Source: Candidatus Brocadiia bacterium
GTDB taxonomy: Bacteria > Planctomycetota > PUPC01 > DSUN01
Direction of reading: 5' to 3'
NCBI GenBank assembly: GCA_016782825.1
Contig: JADHXT010000050.1
Location: 1-13,887 of the forward strand
DNA length: 13,887 nt
This document shows, in pieces, positions 6,425-13,887 of the stretch. The stretch's first letter is position 1. Each line of letters starts with the position of its first letter. The notes beneath the pieces were generated by a model. That model was not told the origin of the DNA, made no database searches, and saw only the letters and a list, made by a program, of their open reading frames with translations. The translations under genes were made by a program, and so were the position numbers.

Positions 6425-6433
6425 TCAGCCCTA

Positions 6434-7327
6434 CTAGCCCGCGACCTCGAGCCAGTCCATGGGGTAGTAATACCGCGAACCATCGGGGAACTCCACGACC
6501 ATCCTCCTGGAGTCCCTCCGTGGCGTGCGGACCTTCTTCACGATCTTCCCGTTGTCCTTGTCTCGCCTCGAGGAGCGAATACGAAGTGCCGTGCCATCGG
6601 GAAGACCACGCAGGGCTTCGTGGCGCGGCTCGCGGCTCTCTTGCTCGAGGTGTTGTGCCATTCCTTTGCGCCGGCTCGCGATCCACGCGTGGAGTTCGCT
6701 CAAGTCCTCGAAGCCCAGGTGTGATGCCCCCAGCTTCAGGTTTCTGAGCAGTTCGGGGTTGCGGCCTGCAGGGATTCGCATCGTCTTCCTCCCCGGGCGG
6801 CGCTTGCGGGTGGCTGTGCGGGAATGCACGATCGCGTAACCCACTTCGTTGAGTCTGGCGAGAGCCCACTTGTTGGCGGATTGCTCTCCCTCTCGCGGGT
6901 GGAGTCCGAGGTGATGCCTGCGATAGTGGTGGAGTTCGTGAGCGAAGAGGTACGCCAGGTGCTCTTCGAAGCTTTCGACATCGAGGGTCCACCCATAGCT
7001 GTCGTGGCAGGACTTCGGGTACCGCGCTCCCGTGCCGAAGAGCATGCGGATGAGGACGTACTTGTCCGGCAGACCGTCGGGTGTCCCGAAGGCTTTGGCC
7101 ATGCTGAAGTGGCCGCTTCGGGGAACGAAGTCCCACGGCGACAGGATCCTGCCTACCTTGCAGTACTCCCCACGCCACGCCGCACCCTTTGTCTGAAGGT
7201 ACACGGCAACGACCAGCTCGTTGGTGTCCGTTGCACCGCTGATCCGCTCCACGACATGAGTGATGTGGCCGTCGGAACACTCCTGGCCTGGCTTGGCGCC
7301 CGTCTCGCGGAAGATGTGAACCTGCAT
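6434..7327 (-). CDS. putative zinc metallopeptidase-like protein (HExxH), function unknown
   Basis: A 297-residue protein without a signal peptide or membrane segment, so probably cytoplasmic. HELHH at 130-134 fits the HExxH zinc motif and lies in a predicted helix after a hydrophobic strand; E148 in GEQSANKWA, 14 residues later, is a candidate third ligand as in glutamate-type (gluzincin, for example ImmA/IrrE-like) peptidases. The region 160-240 is strongly basic, and the C-terminal 55 residues alternate strands and turns (MVVEFPDGSRYYYP), perhaps a small beta-barrel. It stands alone between two carbohydrate-related operons and has its own promoter. Codon third positions seem less strictly G/C than in the neighbours, which hints at, but does not prove, acquisition. 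The ATG at 7327 has only a weak AGAGG upstream. Substrate unknown; it could also be a non-proteolytic relative. Confidence 0.78.
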   Translation of the reverse strand: MQVHIFRETGAKPGQECSDGHITHVVERISGATDTNELVVAVYLQTKGAAWRGEYCKVGRILSPWDFVPRSGHFSMAKAFGTPDGLPDKYVLIRMLFGTGARYPKSCHDSYGWTLDVESFEEHLAYLFAHELHHYRRHHLGLHPREGEQSANKWALARLNEVGYAIVHSRTATRKRRPGRKTMRIPAGRNPELLRNLKLGASHLGFEDLSELHAWIASRRKGMAQHLEQESREPRHEALRGLPDGTALRIRSSRRDKDNGKIVKKVRTPRRDSRRMVVEFPDGSRYYYPMDWLEVAG

Positions 7328-7379
7328 GTGGAGCGGCCTCTGCTGGCGCGTCGTGCCTCCCCTTGCTTCTGCATCTTGG

Positions 7380-7407
7380 ATTATACCCGAGGAGCTCGGC
7401 TTGTGCA
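7380..7407 (-). promoter_or_regulatory. putative promoter for the metallopeptidase-like gene
   Basis: On the minus strand a perfect -10 hexamer, TATAAT (7380-7385), is preceded after 16 bases by TGCACA (7402-7407, four of six matches). The leader to the ATG at 7327 would be about 45 bases. It is divergent from the promoter of the glycan operon, about 30 bases away. Confidence 0.5.
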
Positions 7408-7437
7408 GTGGCTTCCCGGCTGCCTTCGCAGGACGCC

Positions 7438-7466
7438 TTGACAGTGCGGCGGGCCGAGCCTAACAT
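7438..7466 (+). promoter_or_regulatory. sigma-70 promoter for the fucosidase/ABC-importer operon
   Basis: A perfect -35 TTGACA (7438-7443) is followed after 17 bases by TAACAT (7461-7466, four of six). Transcription should start near 7473, leaving a leader of about 30 bases with AAGGAG at 7489-7494. Two small palindromes lie here, CGGC-GG-GCCG in the spacer (7447-7456) and GCCG-TTG-CGGC at the start site (7474-7484); either could be an operator, but neither has the LacI core. Confidence 0.65.
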
Positions 7467-7501
7467 AAGCGGAGCCGTTGCGGCGCACAAGGAGTAACAC
7501 T

Positions 7502-7927
7502 ATGAGCAAGTCCAGTGTGGTAGTAGTCCGTATCGCCACCCTCCTGCTGGCCGCGGCTGCCGTGGGCTGCGCGCCGCGCGGGACGAGGGTGCAGCGCTAC
7601 GGCTCGGTGATCGGCATCCAGCCGGAGAACATCGCGGAGTACAAGAAGCTCCACGCCGCCGTCTGGCCCGAGATCCTCAGCAAGCTGCGGGACGTGAACA
7701 TCCGCAACTACTCGATCTACCTCGCCGAGGTCAAGCCCGGCGAGTGGTACCTCTTCAGCTATTTCGAGTACGTGGGCGACGACTTCGAGGCCGACATGAA
7801 AAGGATGGCCGCCGACCCGGCCACGAAGCGCTGGTGGAAGCACACCGACCCGCTCCAGACGCCCGTGCCGACCCGCAAGGAAGGCGAGCACTGGCACGGC
7901 ATCGAAGAAGTGTTCCACATGGATTGA
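7502..7927 (+). CDS. rhaM: exported L-rhamnose mutarotase family (RhaM/COG3254) lipoprotein
   Basis: A 141-residue protein: a lipoprotein signal (hydrophobic 11-21, lipobox AVGC with C23) followed by a complete RhaM-type domain of about 110 residues. Conserved features are YKKLHAAVWPEIL (47-59, with the likely catalytic H51), NYSIYL (69-74), LFSYFEY (84-90) and the hallmark WWKHTDPLQ (111-119). RhaM enzymes interconvert alpha and beta anomers of L-rhamnose; relatives next to fucose genes may act on L-fucose. Known members are cytoplasmic and about 104 residues long, so the export signal is unusual. The ATG at 7502 has AAGGAG eight bases upstream. It is the first gene of the operon; the GH29 fucosidase starts 13 bases after its stop, which makes released L-fucose the likely substrate (inference). 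Confidence 0.88.
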   Translation: MSKSSVVVVRIATLLLAAAAVGCAPRGTRVQRYGSVIGIQPENIAEYKKLHAAVWPEILSKLRDVNIRNYSIYLAEVKPGEWYLFSYFEYVGDDFEADMKRMAADPATKRWWKHTDPLQTPVPTRKEGEHWHGIEEVFHMD

Positions 7928-7940
7928 GAAGGAAGAAACC

Positions 7941-9635
7941 ATGGGCGTTGCGATCACCAGGCAGATTGCGTGCTTCGCCTTCGTCGGGCTCCTCGCGCTC
8001 TGTGCGGCGGACGCCAGGGCGGGGGCCAAGGAGACGGCCAAGGACTTCCTGACGGCCCGCCCCGAAGATGTGCAGCAGTGGCGCCAATGGAGATTCGGCC
8101 TGTTCGTCCACTGGGGTCCGGTGAGCCTCAAGGGCACCGAGATCGGGTGGTCGCGCGGCGGTGAGCGCCGAGGCCGCAAAGGCCGAGGCCCCATCCCCGT
8201 CGAGGTCTACGACAACCTCTACAAACGCTTCGACCCCGTGAAGTTCGACGCCAAGCAGTGGATCGCCATCGCCCAAGCCGCCGGGATGAAGTACCTCGTC
8301 TTCACCACCAAGCACCACGACGGCTTCAGCATGTTCGACAGCAAGCTTACCGACTACAAGATCACCAACTCCCCCTTCAAGCGCGACGTGGTGAAAGAGC
8401 TGGCCGACGCCTGCCACGAAGCCCACTTCGGCCTCGGCTTCTACTACTCGCCGCCCGACTGGCATCACCCCGACTACCGCACCGCCAACCACGCCCGCTA
8501 CATTCAATACCTCCACGGCCAGTTCGGCGAGCTGTGCGCCCGCTATGGCAAGGTGGACATCATTTGGTTCGACGGCCTCGGTGGGAAAGCCAAGGACTGG
8601 GATTCCGGAAGGCTCTTCCAGATGATCCGCCAGCTTCAACCCCACGCGATCATCAACAACCGCGCCGGCCTGCCCGCCGACTTCGACACCCCCGAGCAGC
8701 GCGTCGGTCGCTTCCAGGCTGACCGCGCCTGGGAGACGTGCATGACGATCTGCCGCCAGTGGGCCTGGAAGCCCAACGACCGGATGAAACCGCTCGAGCA
8801 ATGCCTCCAGACCCTGGTCAAGGTCGTCGGCGGCGACGGCAACTTCCTGTTCAACGTCGGCCCCATGCCCGACGGGAGCATCGAACCCCGCCAGGTCGAG
8901 CGGCTGAAGGAAATGGGCGCGTGGCTGAGGCAGTACGGCGAAAGCATCTACGCCACCCGCGGCGGGCCCTTCCGCCCAGGCCCCTGGGGAGCCGCCACGT
9001 GCCGGGGCAACACCGTCTACGTCCACCTCCTCGCCTCGACGGGCGAGGCCGTTGCGCTGCCGCCTCTGCCCAGGAAGATCGTGAGCACCTCCGTGCTCAC
9101 CGGCGGCACGGCCAAGGTCACGCAGACGGACGAGAGCATCACCATCGCCGTGCCCAAGGCCCATCGGCAGCCGATCGACACCATCGTCGTCCTCCAGCTC
9201 GACGGCCCGGCCTTCGGCATCAAGGTCAGCGCCATCCGCTCCGGCTCCCTGGCCGCCGGAAAAAAGGCCGCGGCCTCAAACATCTACCGCAAGATGCGCA
9301 CTTACGCCCCAGAGCAGGCGCTCGACGACGACCCCGACACCCGGTGGGCCACCGACGCAGGCACGCACCAGGCCTGGCTGGAGGTGGACCTCGGCAAGCC
9401 GACCGCCATCGCCAGGGCCGTCATCCGCGAGGCCTACGCAGGGCGGGTCCGCAAATTCGAGCTCCAGGCCAAGGAGGGCGAGGCCTGGCGCACCATCGCC
9501 CGCGGCGCCACCCTCGGCGAGCGCCGCGTCGTGGAGTTCCCGCCGGTCACCGCGCGCACCGTGCGTCTGAACATACTCGAGGCCACCGAAGGCCCCACCA
9601 TCGGGGAGTTCCAGCTCTTCCCGCCGAAGAAATGA
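7941..9635 (+). CDS. secreted GH29 alpha-L-fucosidase with C-terminal discoidin-like (F5/8 type C) domain
   Basis: A 564-residue protein with a Sec signal peptide (cut probably after ADARA, about residue 27). The GH29 catalytic domain is well conserved: RFGLFVHWGPVS near 51-62, KYLVFTTKHHDGFSMFD near 117-133, FYYSPPDWHHPDY, and IIWFDG, where D211 corresponds to the family's retaining nucleophile; NFLFNVGPMPDG closes the barrel. A small beta domain follows, then from about 430 a discoidin/CBM32-like module (ASNIY, LDDDPDTRWATD, WLEVDLG, FELQAK, IGEFQLF) that probably binds glycans. It hydrolyses alpha-linked L-fucose with retention of configuration. GGAAG stands before the ATG. Its TGA overlaps an ATG for the next gene (ATGA), so it is coupled to the transporter. 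Confidence 0.95.
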   Translation: MGVAITRQIACFAFVGLLALCAADARAGAKETAKDFLTARPEDVQQWRQWRFGLFVHWGPVSLKGTEIGWSRGGERRGRKGRGPIPVEVYDNLYKRFDPVKFDAKQWIAIAQAAGMKYLVFTTKHHDGFSMFDSKLTDYKITNSPFKRDVVKELADACHEAHFGLGFYYSPPDWHHPDYRTANHARYIQYLHGQFGELCARYGKVDIIWFDGLGGKAKDWDSGRLFQMIRQLQPHAIINNRAGLPADFDTPEQRVGRFQADRAWETCMTICRQWAWKPNDRMKPLEQCLQTLVKVVGGDGNFLFNVGPMPDGSIEPRQVERLKEMGAWLRQYGESIYATRGGPFRPGPWGAATCRGNTVYVHLLASTGEAVALPPLPRKIVSTSVLTGGTAKVTQTDESITIAVPKAHRQPIDTIVVLQLDGPAFGIKVSAIRSGSLAAGKKAAASNIYRKMRTYAPEQALDDDPDTRWATDAGTHQAWLEVDLGKPTAIARAVIREAYAGRVRKFELQAKEGEAWRTIARGATLGERRVVEFPPVTARTVRLNILEATEGPTIGEFQLFPPKK

Positions 9636-9649
9636 TGAGGCACCCGCCC

Positions 9650-11155
9650 ATGGCCTCCGCGCCCACACCAGTGCTCCGGATGCAGGGGATCGTGAAGCGC
9701 TTCGCCGGCGTGCGCGCGCTGGACGGTGTGGACTTCGACGTGCGGGCCGGCGAGGTGCACGCGCTCATCGGCGAAAACGGCGCCGGCAAATCTACCCTGA
9801 TGAATGTGTTGGCCGGCCGCTTCCCCGACTACGAGGGGCGCATCCATCTCTTCGGCCAGGAGGCCCGGCTCGCCAGCCCGCGCCAGGCTCTCGCCCTCGG
9901 CGTGGGCGTCATCTACCAGGAGCTCAGCGTCCTGCCCAACCTCACCGTGGCCGAGAACATCCTGCTCGGACACGAGCCGCCGGGCCGCGTGCCCGGCACG
10001 CTCGACCGCCGCACCCTCGTCCGCCAGGCGCAGGACGTGCTCGACGCGCTGGGCTTCCGTCTGCCCGTCGGCGAGCCCGTCGGCCGGCTGAGCCACGCCC
10101 GCCAGTGCCTCGTGGAGATCGCCCACGCCATCCGCAAGAACGTGCGGCTCCTCGTCTTCGACGAGCCCACGGCGTCCCTCGCCGGCGACGACGTGGAACG
10201 CCTCTTCGCGGTCATCCGCGACCTGCGGGCGCGCGGCATCGGCATCGCATACATCTCCCATCGCCTGGCCGAGCTGCCGCAGATCGCCGACCGCGTCACC
10301 GTGCTCCGCGACGGCAAGGCCGTCGGCACCCGCGACATCGCCGACGTCAAGGTGGCGGAGCTTAGCCACATGATGCTCGGCCGCCGGCTCACCGAGATGT
10401 TCCCCGAGAAGCGCAACCAGCCCGCCGAGCCGATCCTGCGCGTCGAGGGGCTCTCGCGGCCGGGCGTGTTCGAGGACATCTCGTTCACCCTGCGCAGGGG
10501 CGAAATCCTCGGCATCGCCGGCCTCGTGGGCTCGGGGCGCACGGAGATTGCCCGCGCTATCTTCGGCGCCGACCGCGCCGCCGGCCGGTGCGCGCTGGAG
10601 GGCCGGCCGCTCGCCCGCCGCTCGCCGCGGCGCTGCACCGCACGCGGCATCGGCATGATCCAGGAGAACCGCACGCTCGACGGCAACGTCACCGGCCTGT
10701 CCGTCGAGCGCAACATCGGCATCGGCGTGCTCGACCGGCTCACCGCATTCGGCGGCGTGCTGCCGCCGCGCCGCGTGCGCCGCAACGCGCAACGCATGAT
10801 CGAACGCATGGACGTCCGGCCCCGCGACCCCGCGCGGCCGATCCAGACCCTCAGCGGCGGCAATCAGCAGAAGGCCATCCTCGGCCGCTGGCTCTGCCGC
10901 GACCCCAAGGTGCTCATCCTCGACGAGCCCACCCAGGGCATCGACGTGGGCACCAAGGCACAGATCTACCGCCTGATCATGGACCTCGCCTCCGACGGAC
11001 GCGGGATCATCCTCATCTCCTCGGAGTTCTTCGAACTCGTCAACCTCGCCGACCGCATCCTCGTGGTGCGCGACGGGCGCCTTGTGGGCGAGATGCCCGG
11101 CCCGGGCACCGAGGTGGACGCGGTGTTTGCCGCCTGCGTGCGGAAGGGAGCCTGA
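9650..11155 (+). CDS. sugar ABC importer ATPase, two nucleotide-binding domains (RbsA/XylG/MglA type)
   Basis: A 501-residue cytoplasmic ATPase, the normal length for this family. Domain 1 has Walker A GENGAGKST (41-49), signature region LSHARQCLVEIA and Walker B LLVFDEP with D171/E172. Domain 2 has the family's altered Walker A GLVGSGRTE (291-299), a classical signature LSGGNQQK (401-408) and Walker B LILDEP with D425/E426. It energises uptake by the permease and binding lipoprotein encoded next. Two starts are possible: ATG 9632, which overlaps the fucosidase stop as ATGA, and ATG 9650, preceded by GAGG at a good distance; I chose 9650, and the choice changes only six residues. The stop overlaps the permease start by one base. 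Confidence 0.93.
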   Translation: MASAPTPVLRMQGIVKRFAGVRALDGVDFDVRAGEVHALIGENGAGKSTLMNVLAGRFPDYEGRIHLFGQEARLASPRQALALGVGVIYQELSVLPNLTVAENILLGHEPPGRVPGTLDRRTLVRQAQDVLDALGFRLPVGEPVGRLSHARQCLVEIAHAIRKNVRLLVFDEPTASLAGDDVERLFAVIRDLRARGIGIAYISHRLAELPQIADRVTVLRDGKAVGTRDIADVKVAELSHMMLGRRLTEMFPEKRNQPAEPILRVEGLSRPGVFEDISFTLRRGEILGIAGLVGSGRTEIARAIFGADRAAGRCALEGRPLARRSPRRCTARGIGMIQENRTLDGNVTGLSVERNIGIGVLDRLTAFGGVLPPRRVRRNAQRMIERMDVRPRDPARPIQTLSGGNQQKAILGRWLCRDPKVLILDEPTQGIDVGTKAQIYRLIMDLASDGRGIILISSEFFELVNLADRILVVRDGRLVGEMPGPGTEVDAVFAACVRKGA

Positions 11156-12210
11156 TGCCCGACCAGCCCGACCAGCCCGACAAGCCCGAGGCGCCGAGCC
11201 GGCGCTGGAAGCCATCGTTCCAGGTGGTGCAGGCCGGCACGGTGCTCCTGGTGCTGCTGGTGTTGTGCGCCGTGTCGGCAGCCAGGACCACCACGTTCCT
11301 CACGTGGCGCAACTTGGTGTACAACCTGCTCACCAACGCCGCCTACCTGGGCATCATCGCCTGCGGGATGACGTTTGTGATGGTGGCGGGTGGCTTCGAC
11401 CTGTCCGTCGGCTCCACCACCACGGTGTGCAGCGTGGTGGCCGTGCTCGTGCTGCAGGGCATGGGCGGCCAGCCGGCGTGGATGGCCATCACCGTGGCCG
11501 TGCTGGCCACGGCGGCAGCGGGCGTGCTGCTGGGAGCGGCCAACGGCGCCTGCGTGTCCTACGTGGGCGTCAACCCCTTCGTCACCACCCTGAGCACCAT
11601 GCTCATCTTCCGCGGCATCGCCCTCATCATGACCCAGGGCGGCCAGACACTCAGCGTACCTCTCGCCCTGAAGAAGACCTTCAGCCAGACCTACTGGGGC
11701 AAGGTGGACCTGTTCGGCAGCGCCGCCCACCAGCTCACCGTGCCCATCCTGATCTTCCTCGGGGTGTTCGTGGTGTCGGTGTTCATCCTGCGGTTCACCC
11801 GCTTCGGCCACTACGTGTATGCCGTGGGCGGCAACGAGAACGCCACGTGGCTGGCGGGCATCAACACGTCGCTCGTCAAGGCCACCACGTACGCCATCTG
11901 CGGGCTCACCTGCGCCATCGCCGCGGTGATCTACACCGGGATGTCCAACACGGGGCAGGCGGCCAGCTACCAGGGCCTCGAGCTGCTGGTGATCGCCAGC
12001 GTCATCGTGGGCGGCACGCCGCTCGGCGGCGGCGCCGGCGGCCTGTTCTTCACGCTCATCGGCCTGCTGCTGCTCTCCGTGATCGAGAACCTGCTGCCCC
12101 AGTTCGGCGTGCAGGAGGAATACCGCAACATCGTGCGTGGCCTCATCATCCTCGTCGTGGTCGCCATGGACGTCCTCGTGCGAGGCACGGGCCGGAAAGG
12201 AAAGGGATAA
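11155..12210 (+). CDS. sugar ABC importer permease (RbsC type)
   Basis: A 351-residue integral membrane protein with about eight to ten hydrophobic segments, as in the BPD_transp_2 family of ribose/xylose/galactose permeases. GGFDLSVGS at roughly 75-83 is the family signature; AVGGNENATWLAGIN, the cytoplasmic loop that contacts the ATPase, and GGTPLGGGAGG are also typical. The N-terminus has a short tandem repeat (PDQ-PDQ-PDK, bases 11158-11184), a hydrophilic tail of no known function. Its ATG shares a base with the ATPase stop (TGATG), and GGAAGGGAG lies just upstream. It should form a homodimeric channel driven by the adjacent two-domain ATPase. Confidence 0.93.
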   Translation: MPDQPDQPDKPEAPSRRWKPSFQVVQAGTVLLVLLVLCAVSAARTTTFLTWRNLVYNLLTNAAYLGIIACGMTFVMVAGGFDLSVGSTTTVCSVVAVLVLQGMGGQPAWMAITVAVLATAAAGVLLGAANGACVSYVGVNPFVTTLSTMLIFRGIALIMTQGGQTLSVPLALKKTFSQTYWGKVDLFGSAAHQLTVPILIFLGVFVVSVFILRFTRFGHYVYAVGGNENATWLAGINTSLVKATTYAICGLTCAIAAVIYTGMSNTGQAASYQGLELLVIASVIVGGTPLGGGAGGLFFTLIGLLLLSVIENLLPQFGVQEEYRNIVRGLIILVVVAMDVLVRGTGRKGKG

Positions 12211-12214
12211 CCCA

Positions 12215-13171
12215 ATGACCCAACGTGTGTGGACCACCGCCGTGCTCTCGCTGACCGCCGCCATCCTGATCGGCTGCGGAGACGGCACGACCCAGGAGGG
12301 CAAGGCCGACAGCCCGAAAGCCACCTGCACCATCGGCTTCTGCATGACCCTCGACCACCCCTACTGGCAGAACATGCGCCTCGGCGCCATCGACGAAGGC
12401 AAGAAGCTCGGCGCCGACGTGATCATCATGAACGCCAAGGAAGACCCCGTCGTCCAGATTCAGCAGATTCAGGAGCTGATCGCCAAGCAGGTGGACATCG
12501 CGTGCGTGGTGCCCATGAAGAAGGAGCCGCTGGTGGCCGGCATCACGGCCCTCAACGAGGCCAAGATCCCCGTGGTCATCGTCAATCGCGAGATCGCCGA
12601 CGGCTGCGACTACCTCTGCTACACAGGCACCGACACCTACGCCGGCGCCGTCACCTCCGCCGAGATACTGATGAAAGCCATCGGCGGCAAGGGCGGCATC
12701 GTGGAGCTGCACCAGCACAAGGGCACCGGCCCACAGCTCGCCCGGTCCAAGGCCCTGAAGGACGTCATGGCGAAATACCCCGATGTGAAACTCCTCGCCA
12801 GCGTGCCCCACGAAGGCCAGCGCGGCAAGGCCATCCAGGAGACCCAGGTGCTGCTCGGCAAGTTCGGCAACCAGCTCAAGGGCATCTACGCCCACGGCGA
12901 CAACTTCGCCATCGCCGCCGCCGATGCCTGCATCGAGGCCGGGCGCAAGGACATCGCGCTCGTGGGCATGGGCGGCAGCCAGGAGGCCATCGAGGCCATC
13001 AAGGAAGGCAGGATCACCGGCACCAGCTTCCAGCGTCCCGAGGAAGAGGGCCGCAGCGCCATCCGCCTCGCCATCCAGCACCTCAAAGGCGAGAAGCTCG
13101 AGGCGCGCTACCTGATCCCCTGTCCTGCCATCACCAAGGACAACGCCGACCAGTTCCAAGGGCAATTCTGA
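12215..13171 (+). CDS. sugar-binding lipoprotein of the ABC importer (RbsB-like, periplasmic-binding type 1)
   Basis: A 318-residue protein with a lipoprotein signal (LIGC, lipid-anchored C21) and a periplasmic-binding fold of the ribose type. TIGFCMTLDHPYWQNMRLGA (about 34-53), the first strand and helix with the aromatic contact residues, IPVVIVNREI, YTGTDTYAGA, GIYAHGDNFAIAAADA and ALVGMGGSQEAIEAIKEG follow the family order. It captures a monosaccharide and delivers it to the permease. The ATG at 12215 lies five bases after the permease stop and follows a purine-rich GGAAAGGAAAGGG ribosome site, which may give higher translation than the other transporter subunits. Ligand not determinable; L-fucose or GlcNAc-type sugars are suggested by the operon. 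Confidence 0.93.
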   Translation: MTQRVWTTAVLSLTAAILIGCGDGTTQEGKADSPKATCTIGFCMTLDHPYWQNMRLGAIDEGKKLGADVIIMNAKEDPVVQIQQIQELIAKQVDIACVVPMKKEPLVAGITALNEAKIPVVIVNREIADGCDYLCYTGTDTYAGAVTSAEILMKAIGGKGGIVELHQHKGTGPQLARSKALKDVMAKYPDVKLLASVPHEGQRGKAIQETQVLLGKFGNQLKGIYAHGDNFAIAAADACIEAGRKDIALVGMGGSQEAIEAIKEGRITGTSFQRPEEEGRSAIRLAIQHLKGEKLEARYLIPCPAITKDNADQFQGQF

Positions 13172-13188
13172 CCCGCGGGGGCCGTAGC

Positions 13189-13887
13189 ATGACTCCACAC
13201 GGCATTCCTCGTCGAGCGACGTGCGGATGGGCGCTGGTGTGCCTCGCTTTCCTGTCGTGCACGGAAGACGCCACGGCCGCACCTGCGCCGCAAGCGGTCC
13301 GGGCGCTGGCGCAGAGGGTGCTGCCCGGGCGCGCGGACAGCTTTGTGTTCGAGGCGGTCCCGGCGGCTGACGGCCAGGATGTGTTCGAGATCGAGAGCCG
13401 CGAGGGGAAGGTCATCATCCGCGGCAACAACGGCGTGTCGATGGCGATGGGGCTCAACTGGTACCTCAAGCACACCTGTCGCCATCACGTGTCGTGGTAC
13501 GGCGACCGGCTCAGCCTGCCCGCTCCGCTGCCGATGGTGAAGCCGAAGGTGCGGCGGGTGGCCTGGGCACGCTATCGCTACTTCCTCAACTACTGCTGCT
13601 TTGGCTACTCGCTGCCTTGGTGGGACTGGTCGCAATGGGAGAGGCTGATCGACTGGATGGCGCTCAACGGCATCAACGCGCCGCTGTCGGTGACGGGCCA
13701 GGAGGCGGTGTGGCAGGCCGTGGGCAAGCGACTCGAGCTGACCGACGAGCAGATGCGGGCGTTCCTCGCCGGGCCGCCGTACCTGCCGTTCGGGTGGATG
13801 GGCTGCCTCGACGGCTGGGGCGGGCCGCTCCCGCAGAGCTGGATCGACCGCCACGAGCAGCTCGAGAAGAAGATCCTCGCCCGCCAG
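13189..13887 (+). CDS. GH89 alpha-N-acetylglucosaminidase (NAGLU-like), partial at right edge
   Basis: The gene opens at ATG 13189, 17 bases after the binding-protein stop, and remains open to the window end (233 residues; the family is usually about 700 or more). The leader is hydrophobic with LSC at 22-24, so the protein is secreted, possibly as a lipoprotein although the lipobox is not canonical. Residues from about 30 to 110 fit the small N-terminal alpha/beta domain (VIIRGNNGVSMAMGLNWYLK). The start of the catalytic domain is diagnostic: RYRYFLNYCCFGYS, WWDWSQWERLIDWMALNGIN, PLSVTGQEAVWQAV and MGCLDGWGGPLPQSWI match GH89. The enzyme removes terminal alpha-linked GlcNAc, as found in heparan sulfate and some mucin glycans. 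It belongs to the same operon as the fucosidase. Confidence 0.92.
   Translation, partial: MTPHGIPRRATCGWALVCLAFLSCTEDATAAPAPQAVRALAQRVLPGRADSFVFEAVPAADGQDVFEIESREGKVIIRGNNGVSMAMGLNWYLKHTCRHHVSWYGDRLSLPAPLPMVKPKVRRVAWARYRYFLNYCCFGYSLPWWDWSQWERLIDWMALNGINAPLSVTGQEAVWQAVGKRLELTDEQMRAFLAGPPYLPFGWMGCLDGWGGPLPQSWIDRHEQLEKKILARQ

Noticed and set aside
8738..9631. A 300-residue N-terminal extension of the ABC ATPase
   Set aside because: It overlaps the GH29 coding region out of frame and is Arg/Pro-rich; the conserved ATPase begins just after the fucosidase stop.
10082..10130. Non-canonical first signature motif (LSHARQC) in the ABC ATPase as sign of a defective domain
   Set aside because: First domains of RbsA/XylG-type ATPases commonly deviate from LSGGQ here, and both Walker motifs are intact.
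13108..13854. Minus-strand open frame opposite the binding-protein end and GH89 gene
   Set aside because: It has no ribosome site or recognisable motif and is antisense to clear GH89 sequence.
1..13887. CRISPR array, tRNA, rRNA, transposase or integrase genes
   Set aside because: I found no regularly spaced direct repeats, no tRNA-like cloverleaf and no such protein motifs; the only mobile-like feature is the gene-free element at 3171-3551.

Overview
The window is GC-rich bacterial DNA, densely packed with secreted or periplasmic sugar-active proteins. Exported Gfo/Idh/MocA, aldo/keto reductase and xylose-isomerase-like proteins with twin-arginine (Tat) leaders, a CE6-type esterase, a small multihaem cytochrome and GH29/GH89 glycosidases together suggest a Planctomycetota-like or other PVC-group heterotroph that degrades complex glycans. 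No rRNA, tRNA or marker gene is present, so this assignment is an inference from gene content. Three promoters match the sigma-70 pattern well (17- or 16-base spacers), which helps define the transcription units.

Layout. (1) 1-1950, minus strand: a secreted SASA/CE6-like esterase followed by a Tat-exported Gfo/Idh/MocA oxidoreductase that runs off the left edge. (2) 1951-2178: a divergent control region with back-to-back promoters and a LacI-family-like palindrome between them. (3) 2179-3147, plus strand: a Tat-exported xylose-isomerase-like TIM-barrel protein. (4) 3171-3551: a 381-bp gene-free element with 28-bp imperfect terminal inverted repeats and nested internal palindromes, between two convergent genes. 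(5) 3548-6286, minus strand: an operon, in transcription order, of a Tat-exported aldo/keto reductase relative lacking most of the catalytic tetrad, a tetrahaem cytochrome c, and a secreted protein of unknown family. (6) 6434-7327, minus strand: a stand-alone HExxH metallopeptidase-like protein. (7) 7502 to the right edge, plus strand: a tight six-gene operon of an exported RhaM-type mutarotase lipoprotein, a GH29 alpha-L-fucosidase with a discoidin-like domain, a complete sugar ABC importer (ATPase, permease, binding lipoprotein) and a GH89 alpha-N-acetylglucosaminidase cut by the right edge.

How the genes fit together. The right-hand operon reads as an ABC-based glycan utilisation locus: GH29 and GH89 trim fucose and alpha-GlcNAc from a glycan outside the cytoplasm, the exported mutarotase could interconvert anomers of the released deoxy-hexose, and the RbsABC-like importer takes up the product. 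The left-hand divergent pair (esterase plus oxidoreductase versus isomerase-like protein) could deacetylate, oxidise and cleave or epimerise sugars in the periplasm. The cytochrome operon may link an unusual reductase-fold protein to periplasmic electron transfer. Of these roles, only the family assignments come from the sequence; the pathway links are inference.
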